Origin: Pseudothermotoga elfii DSM 9442 = NBRC 107921
GTDB lineage: Bacteria; Thermotogota; Thermotogae; Thermotogales; DSM-5069
DNA length: 64,000 bases
NCBI RefSeq assembly: GCF_000504085.1
Contig: NC_022792.1
Span: forward strand, 186,001 to 250,000
Reading direction: 5' to 3'
The notes beneath the pieces are model-generated. The model made no database searches. It was not told the DNA's origin and was given only the letters and a program-made list of their open reading frames with translations. The position numbers and the translations under genes are program-made. Shown here piece after piece: positions 29,203 to 38,022 of this stretch (positions are counted from its first letter, which is position 1; each line of letters begins with the position of its first letter).

Positions 29203-29415
29203 ATGCGTATAGGACCTGTTGATTCAACGGGCGTATCTTATGAATCTGCGTATGTACCACAGAAACATTCACAGACCCAGACTCAAATTCTTGACAAAGA
29301 TCAAATGGTTCAGTTGTTGAGTTTTATGTTTTACCAGAAAAATGGCCTGGATGTGAAATTGGTAAGGATAGCCGGTGAGTTGTTCAGCAAATCTCAAATG
29401 AACATAACGGTGTGA
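29203..29415 (+). CDS. Small protein of unknown function, 70 residues
   Basis: Supported by a promoter, an AGGTG ribosome site 7 bases before the ATG and a 3-bp gap to the next gene. No signal peptide, cysteine or membrane segment. The N-terminal half is polar and Gln/Ser/Thr-rich (QKHSQTQTQ). The C-terminal half looks helical and amphipathic (QMVQLLSFMFYQKNG, then VKLVRIAGELFSK). No family recognised. The context does not suggest a role beyond co-expression with the dipeptidase. Confidence 0.75.
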   Translation: MRIGPVDSTGVSYESAYVPQKHSQTQTQILDKDQMVQLLSFMFYQKNGLDVKLVRIAGELFSKSQMNITV

Positions 29416-29418
29416 TTT

Positions 29419-30570
29419 ATGATAAAGCTCGTTAAAAATGTGGAAGTATTCTCACCAAATTTTCTCGGTAAAAAAGATATACTCATCGCTGGCAGCAAGA
29501 TTGTGGTGATTGAAGATTTCATAAATGTAGATTCTTTGCCAGTTGAAAAGATAGACGGTTCTGGTTTGATAGCAGTTCCAGGCTTTATAGATTCACATGT
29601 GCACATTGCTGGTGGTGGAGGCGAAGGAGGATTTAAGACCAGAACACCAGGGATTGTGTTTTCGGATCTTGTAAAAGCAGGTATAACCACTGTCGTTGGT
29701 TGTCTCGGTACAGATGGTGTAACAAGAAATTTGAAAGATCTATATGCAAAAGCGAAAAGCTTGGAAGAAGAAGGTATCAATACTTATATATATTCTGGTT
29801 CCTATAGAGTTCCGCTAATCACTTTCACAGGAAATCTTATAGAAGATTTTATATTGATAGATAAAGTTATAGGTGCTGGTGAGATAGCAGTATCCGATCA
29901 CAGGTCGAGTCAGCCATCTGTAGATGAATTGAAGAGAATTGTCGCAGATGCGCGAGTGGGAGGAATTCTTTCAAACAAAGCAGGCATTGTGAACATACAT
30001 GTTGGTGATGGCAAATCGATGCTTGATATATTGTATGAAGTTGTTGAAACCACAGAGATACCAGTTACGCAATTCTTACCAACGCATATAAACAGAAACA
30101 AAAAGCTCTTTGAAGAAGGATTAAATTATGCCAAAATTGGTGGGTTCGTTGATTTCACAACAAGTGTGGGGGATCTGCTTGAAGAAGATCTTCAAGCGTG
30201 GAAAGCCGTTAAAATTTATATAGAGAACGGTTTTGAGAATCAGGTTACAATGAGTTCAGATGGGCAGGGCAGCTTACCAAAATTTAATGAAAAAGGGCAA
30301 TTCATTGGGCTTGGGATCGGGAAAGTTTCATCTGTTATGGAGCAATTCAAATCTGCCGTGAAAAATGGTGTTCCTTTTGAAAAAATTCTCAAAGCTATTA
30401 CACAAAATCCCGCAAAAATCCTTAAACTTTCATCAAAAGGTGTAATAGCTCCAGGAAAAGATGCAGATATATTGTTGTTCAACAGTGATCTGAACTTAGA
30501 TAGCGTTCTTTGTATGGGAAAATTGTTGATGTCAAAAGAACAAATCCTTGTAAAAGGAACTTTCGAATAA
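29419..30570 (+). CDS. iadA: Isoaspartyl dipeptidase (beta-aspartyl peptidase), M38 amidohydrolase
   Basis: Metal-dependent amidohydrolase that cleaves isoaspartyl dipeptides formed by protein ageing, a reaction useful at high temperature. The metal-binding DSHVHIAGGGGEGG segment (about residues 59-73) with the glycine-rich IadA-specific run, the conserved SDHRSSQPS loop, the FLPTHINRN block and SSDGQGSLP near residue 280 are all IadA features. The C-terminal PGKDADILLF strand belongs to the composite beta domain. The length of 383 residues is normal. Cytoplasmic, no signal peptide. Confidence 0.92.
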   Translation: MIKLVKNVEVFSPNFLGKKDILIAGSKIVVIEDFINVDSLPVEKIDGSGLIAVPGFIDSHVHIAGGGGEGGFKTRTPGIVFSDLVKAGITTVVGCLGTDGVTRNLKDLYAKAKSLEEEGINTYIYSGSYRVPLITFTGNLIEDFILIDKVIGAGEIAVSDHRSSQPSVDELKRIVADARVGGILSNKAGIVNIHVGDGKSMLDILYEVVETTEIPVTQFLPTHINRNKKLFEEGLNYAKIGGFVDFTTSVGDLLEEDLQAWKAVKIYIENGFENQVTMSSDGQGSLPKFNEKGQFIGLGIGKVSSVMEQFKSAVKNGVPFEKILKAITQNPAKILKLSSKGVIAPGKDADILLFNSDLNLDSVLCMGKLLMSKEQILVKGTFE

Positions 30571-30679
30571 GATCCTTCCTGTTTTAAAGATTATGATCTT
30601 TATTACAATGCTTGTAATTCCGATTTTAATTGGATATAAGTTATCTATCTTAGAAAAATTGTGATATATTCGATTGGGG

Positions 30680-30844
30680 GTGTATGCCTTCTATTACAGG
30701 TGTCCGAACTGCGGGCAAATTTATTATTCTGCAACAGAATTAAGTGATGATAAATTAACATGCGAAAAATGTGGTACAAAGATAGTGCCTCTCAGCCCGC
30801 AGGAAGTGAAAGATTTGTTGAACAGGAAAAAAGAACCAAAATGA
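30680..30844 (+). CDS. Small zinc-ribbon protein, 54 residues
   Basis: A short frame from GTG 30680 to TGA 30842-30844 encodes a double CxxC zinc ribbon: YRCPNCGQIYY, then LTCEKCGTKI, ending in a lysine-rich tail. The spacing of the cysteine pairs and the lack of alternative frames argue that it is real. The start is uncertain because the G-run abuts the GTG; an in-frame TTG at 30674 is possible. It ends one base before the convergent operon's last gene. The function is not recognisable; such ribbons are often regulatory or nucleic-acid-binding. Confidence 0.7.
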   Translation: MYAFYYRCPNCGQIYYSATELSDDKLTCEKCGTKIVPLSPQEVKDLLNRKKEPK

Positions 30845-30845
30845 A

Positions 30846-31970
30846 TTACACATTCGCTAACAGAATATCAGGCCTTCTTATGATCTGCCCATCTATTTCA
30901 AATTCGATAAAGGGCCAATTGCTTGTTTGCGGATAACTTATTATCTCTAAGCCTTTTTCTGTTATTAAAACTGTATCTTCAGATTTGGTTCCGGTGATTG
31001 TTGGATTCCATGCAACTGCATTTCCAAAACAAAGTGTATAATCTGTCCATTCCTTGGCTATTATTTCTCGGGCATTGTAACCGGTTATTCCTCCTTGATG
31101 ATGCAACATCCATTCATATGGTCTTCCAATTTCAGCATAAGCTTTCCTGATTTTATCCAAGACCTGATTTAATTTAACTCCAGGTTTTGAATTTGTTATA
31201 GCAACAGCGTCCACGTAACAATTTTGCTTGTGTTGTTCGATCACGTTTGTATCTTTTTTAAACAGGACGGATCTTGTTAACGAAATCACCAGGCCTCGTT
31301 TCCGAGCGCAGATACTCACGAAAACTTTGTCGCCAAGTTTAACATTTCTGGATAAATTGTGCCTGTACAATTTTGCGCTCTCTTCTCCACTGACCATGAC
31401 AAAAATAGGCTCTATTCCTTTTTCGATAAGGGCACTGGCCACCATTCCCTGGACTTCAATTTCTCTCATCTCGGGGTTAATTTTTGCCATAACATGGTTA
31501 ACCGATTCATCGCAAAGTTTTCCAAGAGTTCTGTAGGTGTTCAGCTCAAATTCAGTAAGCACATACCGATATTGATCCAGCATGTCTTTCACACAGATTG
31601 TTTCAAATCGTCCTGTATCCGAGGCAAACTTTTTTCCAGATACGAATGGTTTCAAAACATCTGTCATATCTTTGGACCAGATATATTCGGCAAACTCAAC
31701 TTCCGGCAGCAGATCATCGTGAAATTCTTCTTTTCGGAGTCTTTCTTTTTCTATGTTATTAGTAAGTATATAAATATTTTCTTCAGTCAAAAGCACATGA
31801 GCATCACCTGTTTCACTGTTCAAAGTTATGTGGTTTCGTGCTCCAAAAGTAAACCAGGAAAAATTATCGCATCTGCTTAAAATAAGACCATCAAAATCAT
31901 TTTCTTTAATGAAATTTCTGAGAAGCTCAACCCTCTGCCTGAAAAGTTCTTTCAATTTCACTAGCATCAC
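30846..31970 (-). CDS. M24-fold (prolidase/creatinase-like) protein, probably lacking metal ligands
   Basis: 374 residues. A creatinase-type N-terminal domain (about 1-145) is followed by a pita-bread domain (about 150-374). The usual five metal ligands are not all present. The first Asp position reads SICARKRG, the second reads ISLTRS where catalytic members have an Asp (SDxTR), the late Glu position reads VAWNPTI, while HHQGG and a final EDT remain. It may therefore be a non-peptidase relative. It is last in the sugar operon, 31 bp after the second permease. Possible starts are GTG 31970, ATG 31967 and GTG 31961. The family is clear; the activity is not. Confidence 0.8.
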   Translation of the reverse strand: MMLVKLKELFRQRVELLRNFIKENDFDGLILSRCDNFSWFTFGARNHITLNSETGDAHVLLTEENIYILTNNIEKERLRKEEFHDDLLPEVEFAEYIWSKDMTDVLKPFVSGKKFASDTGRFETICVKDMLDQYRYVLTEFELNTYRTLGKLCDESVNHVMAKINPEMREIEVQGMVASALIEKGIEPIFVMVSGEESAKLYRHNLSRNVKLGDKVFVSICARKRGLVISLTRSVLFKKDTNVIEQHKQNCYVDAVAITNSKPGVKLNQVLDKIRKAYAEIGRPYEWMLHHQGGITGYNAREIIAKEWTDYTLCFGNAVAWNPTITGTKSEDTVLITEKGLEIISYPQTSNWPFIEFEIDGQIIRRPDILLANV

Positions 31971-32001
31971 CCAGAAACATTATATACTTTTTCTTGCATG
32001 A

Positions 32002-32853
32002 CTAAACATTTGCAAATCCACTTAAAACAAAACCTCTTACATAATAACGCTGGAGGTACAGGAAAATTATCACCATAGGAACTACTTGATAAACGAGGGC
32101 AGTTAAAATTAAGTGCTGTGTTTCAGTTGTTGAAAAAGCAAGTGACAATCTTGAGATACCAACGGGTAAAGTCATAAGTTTTTGAGCTGTTGAAGTTACT
32201 ATAAGTGGCCACAAAAAGGAATTCCACTGACCTATAAAAGTGAGTATTGCCAGGGTTGCGATAGCTGGTTTCAAAAGTGGCAGGATGATAGAAATGTAAA
32301 TTCTGAACTCAGATGCACCATCGAGCCTGGACGAGTCAAGTAATTCATCGGGAATGGTCATTATAAATTGCCTCATGAGAAAAATACCATAACCGCTAAC
32401 AGCAAAAGGTATTATTAATGATAAGTAATTATCCAGCCATCCAAACAATCTCATGAGATAATAAACAGGTATCAAAAATATGAAGACGGGAAACATCATG
32501 GTTGAGAGCACAAAACCAAACAGAATCTTTCTGCCAGCGAACTTCAGCTTTGAAAAAGCATACCCTGATAGTGAACTTGTGATAATAGTTATGAGAGTTA
32601 CTGACCCCGACACAAGGAAGCTATTTTTGTAGTAATTAAATAAAGGTATTCTCCTGAGCACTTCGACATAGTTACCCCATTGAGGTTTTTCGGGAAGCCA
32701 TTTGGGGACATCAGACAAGAGTTCCTGAGGTGTCATTAGTGAAGCGGAAAACATCCAAAAAAATGGTAAGATCATCCAGAAAGCCCCAAATATTATTATG
32801 GCATATCTTACGATTTCCAACAAAATGCAGGTTATCTTCTTTTTTTTACTCAT
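32002..32853 (-). CDS. Carbohydrate ABC importer permease, MalG/UgpE type
   Basis: Inner-membrane permease. Six predicted helices and the EAA loop (DSSRLDGASEFRIYISIILP, about residues 175-195). The frame is open to 32916, but the ATG at 32853 follows AAAGGAT and overlaps the upstream permease stop as ATGAGTAA, giving 283 residues, the usual length. It pairs with the 32846-33742 permease and the binding protein. No ATPase gene is in the operon, so a shared MsmK-like ATPase elsewhere is expected. Confidence 0.92.
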   Translation of the reverse strand: MSKKKKITCILLEIVRYAIIIFGAFWMILPFFWMFSASLMTPQELLSDVPKWLPEKPQWGNYVEVLRRIPLFNYYKNSFLVSGSVTLITIITSSLSGYAFSKLKFAGRKILFGFVLSTMMFPVFIFLIPVYYLMRLFGWLDNYLSLIIPFAVSGYGIFLMRQFIMTIPDELLDSSRLDGASEFRIYISIILPLLKPAIATLAILTFIGQWNSFLWPLIVTSTAQKLMTLPVGISRLSLAFSTTETQHLILTALVYQVVPMVIIFLYLQRYYVRGFVLSGFANV

Positions 32854-33742
32854 ATCCTTTGATTCCTCCACGTTTGAAGATCCACAGAATAACCAGTGTA
32901 AAAGAGAAAATAACACAGAATAATAAGAATGCTCCGGCTGACGCCCTGCCCATTCTCAATGATTGAAAAGCTGTTTCGTAAACATACCAGGAAACAGTCA
33001 TAACACTTTTTGCTGGTGCGTTTCTCCCCATAGTAAATGGAAGATCAAATACTTGCCATGCCCCTATAAATCCTGTTGCAGTGAGAAAAAGCAAAGTGGG
33101 AGAAAGCAGAGGAACTGTTATGTGGAAAAACTGTTTGAAAGGACCAGCGCCGTCAATTTTGGCTGCATCGTAATAATCTTTTGGAATGTTTCTGAGGCCA
33201 GCCGTGATGATCAACATTGAACCACCTATACCCGACCATATGGCTGCGATGATTATTGAGAAAAGAGCAATATCCGGGTCAGTAAGCCAGTAAACAGGTT
33301 TCATCCCAAAAAGACCCAGTATAGAGTTCAACAGTCCGTTGTTTGGTCTGTAAAGATAGCCCCATATAGTGCCTATGGCAACCTGAGGTGTCACAACTGG
33401 CGTAAAATAAATAAATCTCCAGAGTACAGAAAACCTGGCACCATTGATCAGTACAGCTAATATCAGAGCTATGATTATTGTGGCTGAAACTGTAAGTAGT
33501 GCATAAATAAGAGTGTTTCTAAAAACAGAAACAAACATCTCATCATTCAGTAAGTACGAATAATGAGAAAATCCTATCTTTCTTGCATTAGAAAGCGGAA
33601 CCAGCATATTCCATCTTCTTGTTGAAGCTAAAAGCGAAAAAAGGACTGGATATACGAAAAACATTGAATAGAAAATCATTATTGGGGCGAGGAAAAAATA
33701 CCCCACCCCAGAATGCTGTTTAGCAATTTTTCGTCCTTTCAA
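32846..33742 (-). CDS. Carbohydrate ABC importer permease, MalF/UgpA type
   Basis: First permease of the sugar importer, 298 residues, six helices, with the EAA loop YYDAAKIDGAGPFKQFFHIT near residues 197-216. It lies 18 bp after the binding-protein gene and overlaps the next permease by 8 bp. The family is certain; the sugar is unknown but probably a galactoside, given the GH42 enzyme in the operon. Confidence 0.93.
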   Translation of the reverse strand: MKGRKIAKQHSGVGYFFLAPIMIFYSMFFVYPVLFSLLASTRRWNMLVPLSNARKIGFSHYSYLLNDEMFVSVFRNTLIYALLTVSATIIIALILAVLINGARFSVLWRFIYFTPVVTPQVAIGTIWGYLYRPNNGLLNSILGLFGMKPVYWLTDPDIALFSIIIAAIWSGIGGSMLIITAGLRNIPKDYYDAAKIDGAGPFKQFFHITVPLLSPTLLFLTATGFIGAWQVFDLPFTMGRNAPAKSVMTVSWYVYETAFQSLRMGRASAGAFLLFCVIFSFTLVILWIFKRGGIKGYE

Positions 33743-33760
33743 AACCGATTACCCCTCTCA

Positions 33761-35047
33761 TCAATAAAATTCAGAGAGAATCTTGTCGATCTCGAGTTTT
33801 GCATCTTTCAAAGCTTTTTCTGCTGTTTTTCTACCATTCCATGCTTCAATTATTTCCCTCATTAATATAGTTTTGATTTCTTGGCCCTGAGCGACATTGG
33901 GTTCTTGATGAGTGTGCTCGAGTTCTTTAACAAAAATAGAAGTATATAGATCATTCAATTCTGATTGAAAGAAATTAATATCTGCCTTGTTGGGGGGTAT
34001 AGATCCTATATTCTTAGCCATAAGTTCACCCATTCTGGTGTATCCACCAGATTTATCCAAGGTTAGCCATCGAACAAAATCCCATGCCTGTTTTTTGTTT
34101 TTTGAAGCGTTATCAACTGCTATGAACCATGTGTAACCAGCTGTTGCTGGTTTTTTCAAGTATGGAATAGGGGCGACTCCAACAATTTCTTCATACTGAT
34201 CTTTAAATCCAAGTTTTAGAGATGTTTCGTACCAGGTTGCCATAATCATCATGGCTACTTTACCCGCTGGAAAGTTCCATACACTCGCCGCCGGGTCTGT
34301 TCCGCCATTTTTAAAGAGTTTTAATTCTGCTTCGAGGGTTTCTATTGCCTCCTTTGAATCAAGCAGGCACCTGCTGAAATCATCTTCAAACAATTTACCG
34401 TTGTTACTGTAAAGCAATGCTAAATAAGGATGAACCACTGCTGAATCCCAACCAGAAAGGAATGCAAATCCATATTGCGAAATCGTACCGTCTGGGTTTC
34501 TCTTCGTGAGCTTTGGAGCCATTTCCACTAATTCATCCCAGGTTTCAGGGGGATTGGTGAATCCAGCTTCTTTCAACAATTTTTTGTTAAAGACAAGTGC
34601 ATAATTATCGACTTCGATAGGAACACCCCATATTTTGCCATCAATCGTAGCTCCATCGATTGCAGGTCTCACAAAGTCTGATTTTACTTTTTCAACGATA
34701 TCTTTTGGAACTTGATCCAGTATCATGGAATCTGATAACTGAACACCCCAGAGAGAATACAAAATGTAGACATCAGAGATTACCCCAGAAGTATGGCTTA
34801 TAAGAATGCGTTTCAGATACTCATCGAATGGTACTGATTGAATCTCAATTTCGGTATCAGGATTCAATTTCTGATATTCTTCCACATACTGTCTTAATCC
34901 TTTTACCATGATGTTTCCATTTTCATCTTTGATCCCTTCAACTTGGTAATCAGACCAGTGAACTGCAAGAATGATTTTTGTTTTTGCAAAACCGCTTGTG
35001 ATTATCACAAAAATCGAAATCAAAACAATTAACAAAGACTTTTTCAT
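33761..35047 (-). CDS. Sugar-binding protein of ABC importer (family 1 extracellular solute-binding)
   Basis: 428 residues. A cleavable signal peptide (MKKSLLIVLISIFVIITSGFA) is followed by the family 1 fold with VPIEVDNYALVFNKKLLKEAG and FPAGKVAMMIMATWYE. The ribosome site GGAGGGG is well placed. It delivers an oligosaccharide to the two permeases downstream. It lies 26 bp after the GH42 gene, matching binding of a beta-galactoside or similar glycoside, which is inference from context. Confidence 0.93.
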   Translation of the reverse strand: MKKSLLIVLISIFVIITSGFAKTKIILAVHWSDYQVEGIKDENGNIMVKGLRQYVEEYQKLNPDTEIEIQSVPFDEYLKRILISHTSGVISDVYILYSLWGVQLSDSMILDQVPKDIVEKVKSDFVRPAIDGATIDGKIWGVPIEVDNYALVFNKKLLKEAGFTNPPETWDELVEMAPKLTKRNPDGTISQYGFAFLSGWDSAVVHPYLALLYSNNGKLFEDDFSRCLLDSKEAIETLEAELKLFKNGGTDPAASVWNFPAGKVAMMIMATWYETSLKLGFKDQYEEIVGVAPIPYLKKPATAGYTWFIAVDNASKNKKQAWDFVRWLTLDKSGGYTRMGELMAKNIGSIPPNKADINFFQSELNDLYTSIFVKELEHTHQEPNVAQGQEIKTILMREIIEAWNGRKTAEKALKDAKLEIDKILSEFY

Positions 35048-35073
35048 TCCTCACCCCTCCTATCTAAGGTTTT

Positions 35074-37240
35074 TCACTCGATCAACAAAACAACAGTGTG
35101 ATTACCCTGTATGAAGATATTTTTGATTGATAACGCTTTGCTGCATGCTTGATATTCGAATTTTTGATCAGCGTTGATACATTTCACATTGTTTACCAGA
35201 GCGGGTAGATTATTTGAAGGAATCAGAAGATCAAATTCAATTGCTTCGTCCCCATGATTAAATAGAAATACTATTGTTTTTTCCTCAGAACGCGATATTC
35301 TCACTTCAAGATAATCTTCTTGACCAGAAGTAATTGAAGTTGAGTAATCAGGGTTAATGCCTGCTCTCTGTGCAATTTGTTTTAAGAATTCCAGATTGTT
35401 CCTATTTTCTGTTTTTTCATAGGCAAGACCAATGAGCATACCAACCATTATTGCCAGTCCTGAATGATATTTGTTTTCTACAATAACAGGCTGGCCATTA
35501 AAAAATGCTTTTGGAATGCCTGTTGTTTTTCTGTACACAGTTAAGTATCGATAAGCAGAAAGTTTGCAATCTTCATAATCGATAGCCTGTTCTTGGATTT
35601 CCCTTGTATAGAGTTCCTCACAACCAAAAACTTTTTCCAGACCGGATCCTGGGATTTTTTCTTGCAAAGTTCCGTCTTCTTTCATCCATCCAAGACGTCC
35701 ATCTGCCAAAACTACTCCCCCGCTCCTCACATATTTCTCTATCGCATCAGCACTTTTCTGATCTATAACGATGGAAAATGGAATCATAATGAGATGGTAC
35801 TGCTTAAGATCTTCTCTCAATAAGTCCGATATATGCAGAAAATCCACATTAACACCCATTTGCATCATGGCCTTGTACATGCCAAAAATGTCTTCACGTA
35901 TGATCTCCGCACTTTCAGCCCTTAAACAAGCGAGAGTTTTGTGGGTTTCAATGTTATAAAGTATCCCTACCTTAGCTTGCAAAGCTTTTGCTTTTAAGAA
36001 TAAATTCATGTTCTTAGAAATTATTTCGGAGACTTTTCCAGCCCTGATTACCTTGTTGTTGATTGAACCATCATAATTTGCCAGGCCGAATCCCGATACT
36101 TCATAGCCACAGCTCATAGGAAGCCAGGCATAGTAATTTAAACCCTTAGCATCATGGGAGATAGCGAGCCATGACCATCTTTCAACATCGAATTCATCAA
36201 CTGGAACGCTGAATCTCAATCCTGTAACACCGTGACCAGATTGGAGCTCTCCTATCCAAAAAGGTTTATTTTTACTTTCGCAGGAAGATCTGCTTGCATC
36301 AAGTGCAACACCCATGTGGTGCGGTTTTAACGGCATCCATGCGCCTGTGTGCTTCGGATAGAAAGAAGTTCCCCATATATCTACTTTTTCAGATAGTTTC
36401 CAGTCGTCTGATGAACCATATCCGATACCAGGTATTCCATAAACACTTGAGATCGCTGCATGACTTGATACAGGATGTGATGGATCTATTTTTTTTTATC
36501 GCTGAGGTTTTCCAGAAGAGATCTTCGGATATCTTTTCGATGTTGAATTGAATCCAATCAAGAAGATCCCTAAAACTTGATAAAGAGACATATCGAGGTA
36601 TGGTGATTTCTTCCCAGCTTCCATGTTTTCTATACCAGATTTCGTTCAGTTTTTGAACAGTTTCATACTTAGTTTTGAGCCATTCGATAAATCTATTTTT
36701 TGAATATTCGCAGTAACAAAACCAAGGATCTTTGATGTAGTCTATCCATGACCATTGAACAATATGTGGTTCAGACCATATGTCCCATGCTAAAAATGAA
36801 TCGTGCCTTGATACTACTTTTGCAAGATTCTGCAGAAAGCTTGTAATATGTTTTCTTACCTGCGGATGGTCTGAACAGTATCCAGGAGCAGATTGAGAAT
36901 GTATAGTCAGACCGGATCTGTCAATAAAGAGTGAATCTGGATAATCTCTTTCCACCCAGTTTGGTGCTGAGTCTGTGTAAATTTGAAGTATAGCCTTGAT
37001 TTTCAGCTCATCAGTTATGTTAAGTAATTCTTCTATTGATGAAAAATCCCATACATCAGGCTCCGGTTCAGCAGTAGCCCAATCATACCAGAATCTGATA
37101 GTATTAAATCCGATCTTTTTGATTCGAGAAATCTCTGATTTTATCTCTGATAATCCTTTAACTTTTGCAGTCATGGGAGCCCTGGATTTGTTTGGCCCGT
37201 ACCAGACAGATACTGGGAAGAAATCTTTCAAATTCCTCAC
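35074..37240 (-). pseudogene. GH42 beta-galactosidase, frame interrupted at an A9 run
   Basis: Two frames together make one GH42 enzyme of about 722 residues. The upstream frame (36389-37240) carries the first part of the TIM barrel with the acid/base Glu in WDIWSEPH. The downstream frame (35074 to about 36490) carries the rest of the barrel with the nucleophile Glu in WIGELQSG, then the trimerisation and C-terminal beta domains. The break is at nine consecutive A (36489-36497); eight would restore one uninterrupted frame reading AIKKIDPSHPVSS. Neither half holds both catalytic residues. It is a decayed gene, a sequencing error, or a gene expressed through slippage. It overlaps the upstream SIS gene by 4 bp and is otherwise intact. 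Confidence 0.88.
36489..36497 (-). other. A9 homopolymer, frameshift or slippage site
   Basis: Nine T on the plus strand (nine A in the mRNA), exactly where the GH42 frame breaks. Runs of nine or more A are known transcriptional slippage sites in bacteria. One A too many is present relative to the frame that joins both halves. Confidence 0.85.
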
Positions 37241-38016
37241 CTCTCTTGAATTTTCCAGTAGTGCCTGTTTATTGTTTTTTGATGAAAATCGAAAATTTTC
37301 ACGTTATAATCAACATCGAATCCCTCAACATTTGGAGATACAAATATCTTCAAATCTTTTCCGTGATCATGAAGAATAGCTCCAGTTTCTGCTATAAGGC
37401 TCATTGTGATAGCAACGACTGCTACAGTTGAAGAAGCAGCAATACGCTCTTTTTTTCCTGAAAGTTCTATAAGTGCATCTTCTGGCGGAGTGCAGTTATC
37501 AATGATGAGATCCGCTATATCAGAAAGTTTTTTTCCAGAACTGTGAGAAGCTATAGCAGCAACTTGATTACTTACAGAAACAATTGCAATTACTTTTGCC
37601 CCAACTTTTTTTCCGTACAACGCTGCTTCAACAGGAGCTGCATTGATTCCTCCGTGAGAGTAAATAATTAGTACATCGTCTTTGGCAATTGGTTGGTATC
37701 TTAAAAAACCGTTTTCCACATATCCTTCCTTTCTTTCAACAAGTAATAAACCAGGAGCACTTGCTGGACCAGTAGGGCTAAACCACATTAATCTGGGATC
37801 TATCAGTGGATTAAAACCTATAAAACTTCCATATCTTGGAAATGCGTCCAGAACGGGTAGAATTGAGTGCCCACTTCCAAACAGATGTACCATACCATTT
37901 TTTTCAATGCATTCTGCCATAATATTCGCGGCTTTTAAAATGTTGGTATTCTGTTCTTTTTTTATTCTTTTAAGAATGTCCGTCACTTTTTCAATATAAG
38001 CCTCGAATGCCGACAA
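37237..38016 (-). CDS. SIS-domain sugar-phosphate isomerase-like protein (UPF0309 type)
   Basis: 259 residues. The SIS fold has the phosphosugar loop HLFGSGHS near residue 45 and a second SIS-like segment IIYSHGGINAAPVEAALYGK. The layout matches the UPF0309/phosphosugar family more than GlmS or AgaS. It lies 6 bp after the ROK kinase and overlaps GH42 by 4 bp (ATGA). With a ROK kinase upstream it probably handles a phosphorylated sugar released from the imported glycoside. The exact reaction is unknown. Confidence 0.85.
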   Translation of the reverse strand: MSAFEAYIEKVTDILKRIKKEQNTNILKAANIMAECIEKNGMVHLFGSGHSILPVLDAFPRYGSFIGFNPLIDPRLMWFSPTGPASAPGLLLVERKEGYVENGFLRYQPIAKDDVLIIYSHGGINAAPVEAALYGKKVGAKVIAIVSVSNQVAAIASHSSGKKLSDIADLIIDNCTPPEDALIELSGKKERIAASSTVAVVAITMSLIAETGAILHDHGKDLKIFVSPNVEGFDVDYNVKIFDFHQKTINRHYWKIQER

Positions 38017-38022
38017 ATTCTA

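Noticed and set aside
30580-30630. Small hairpins AAAGAT/ATCTTT and ATTACAA/TTGTAAT after iadA as a terminator
   Set aside because: Weak AT stems without a following T-run; evidence insufficient.
31359-31880. 173-residue plus-strand frame
   Set aside because: Antisense to the M24-fold gene; no ribosome site or domain.
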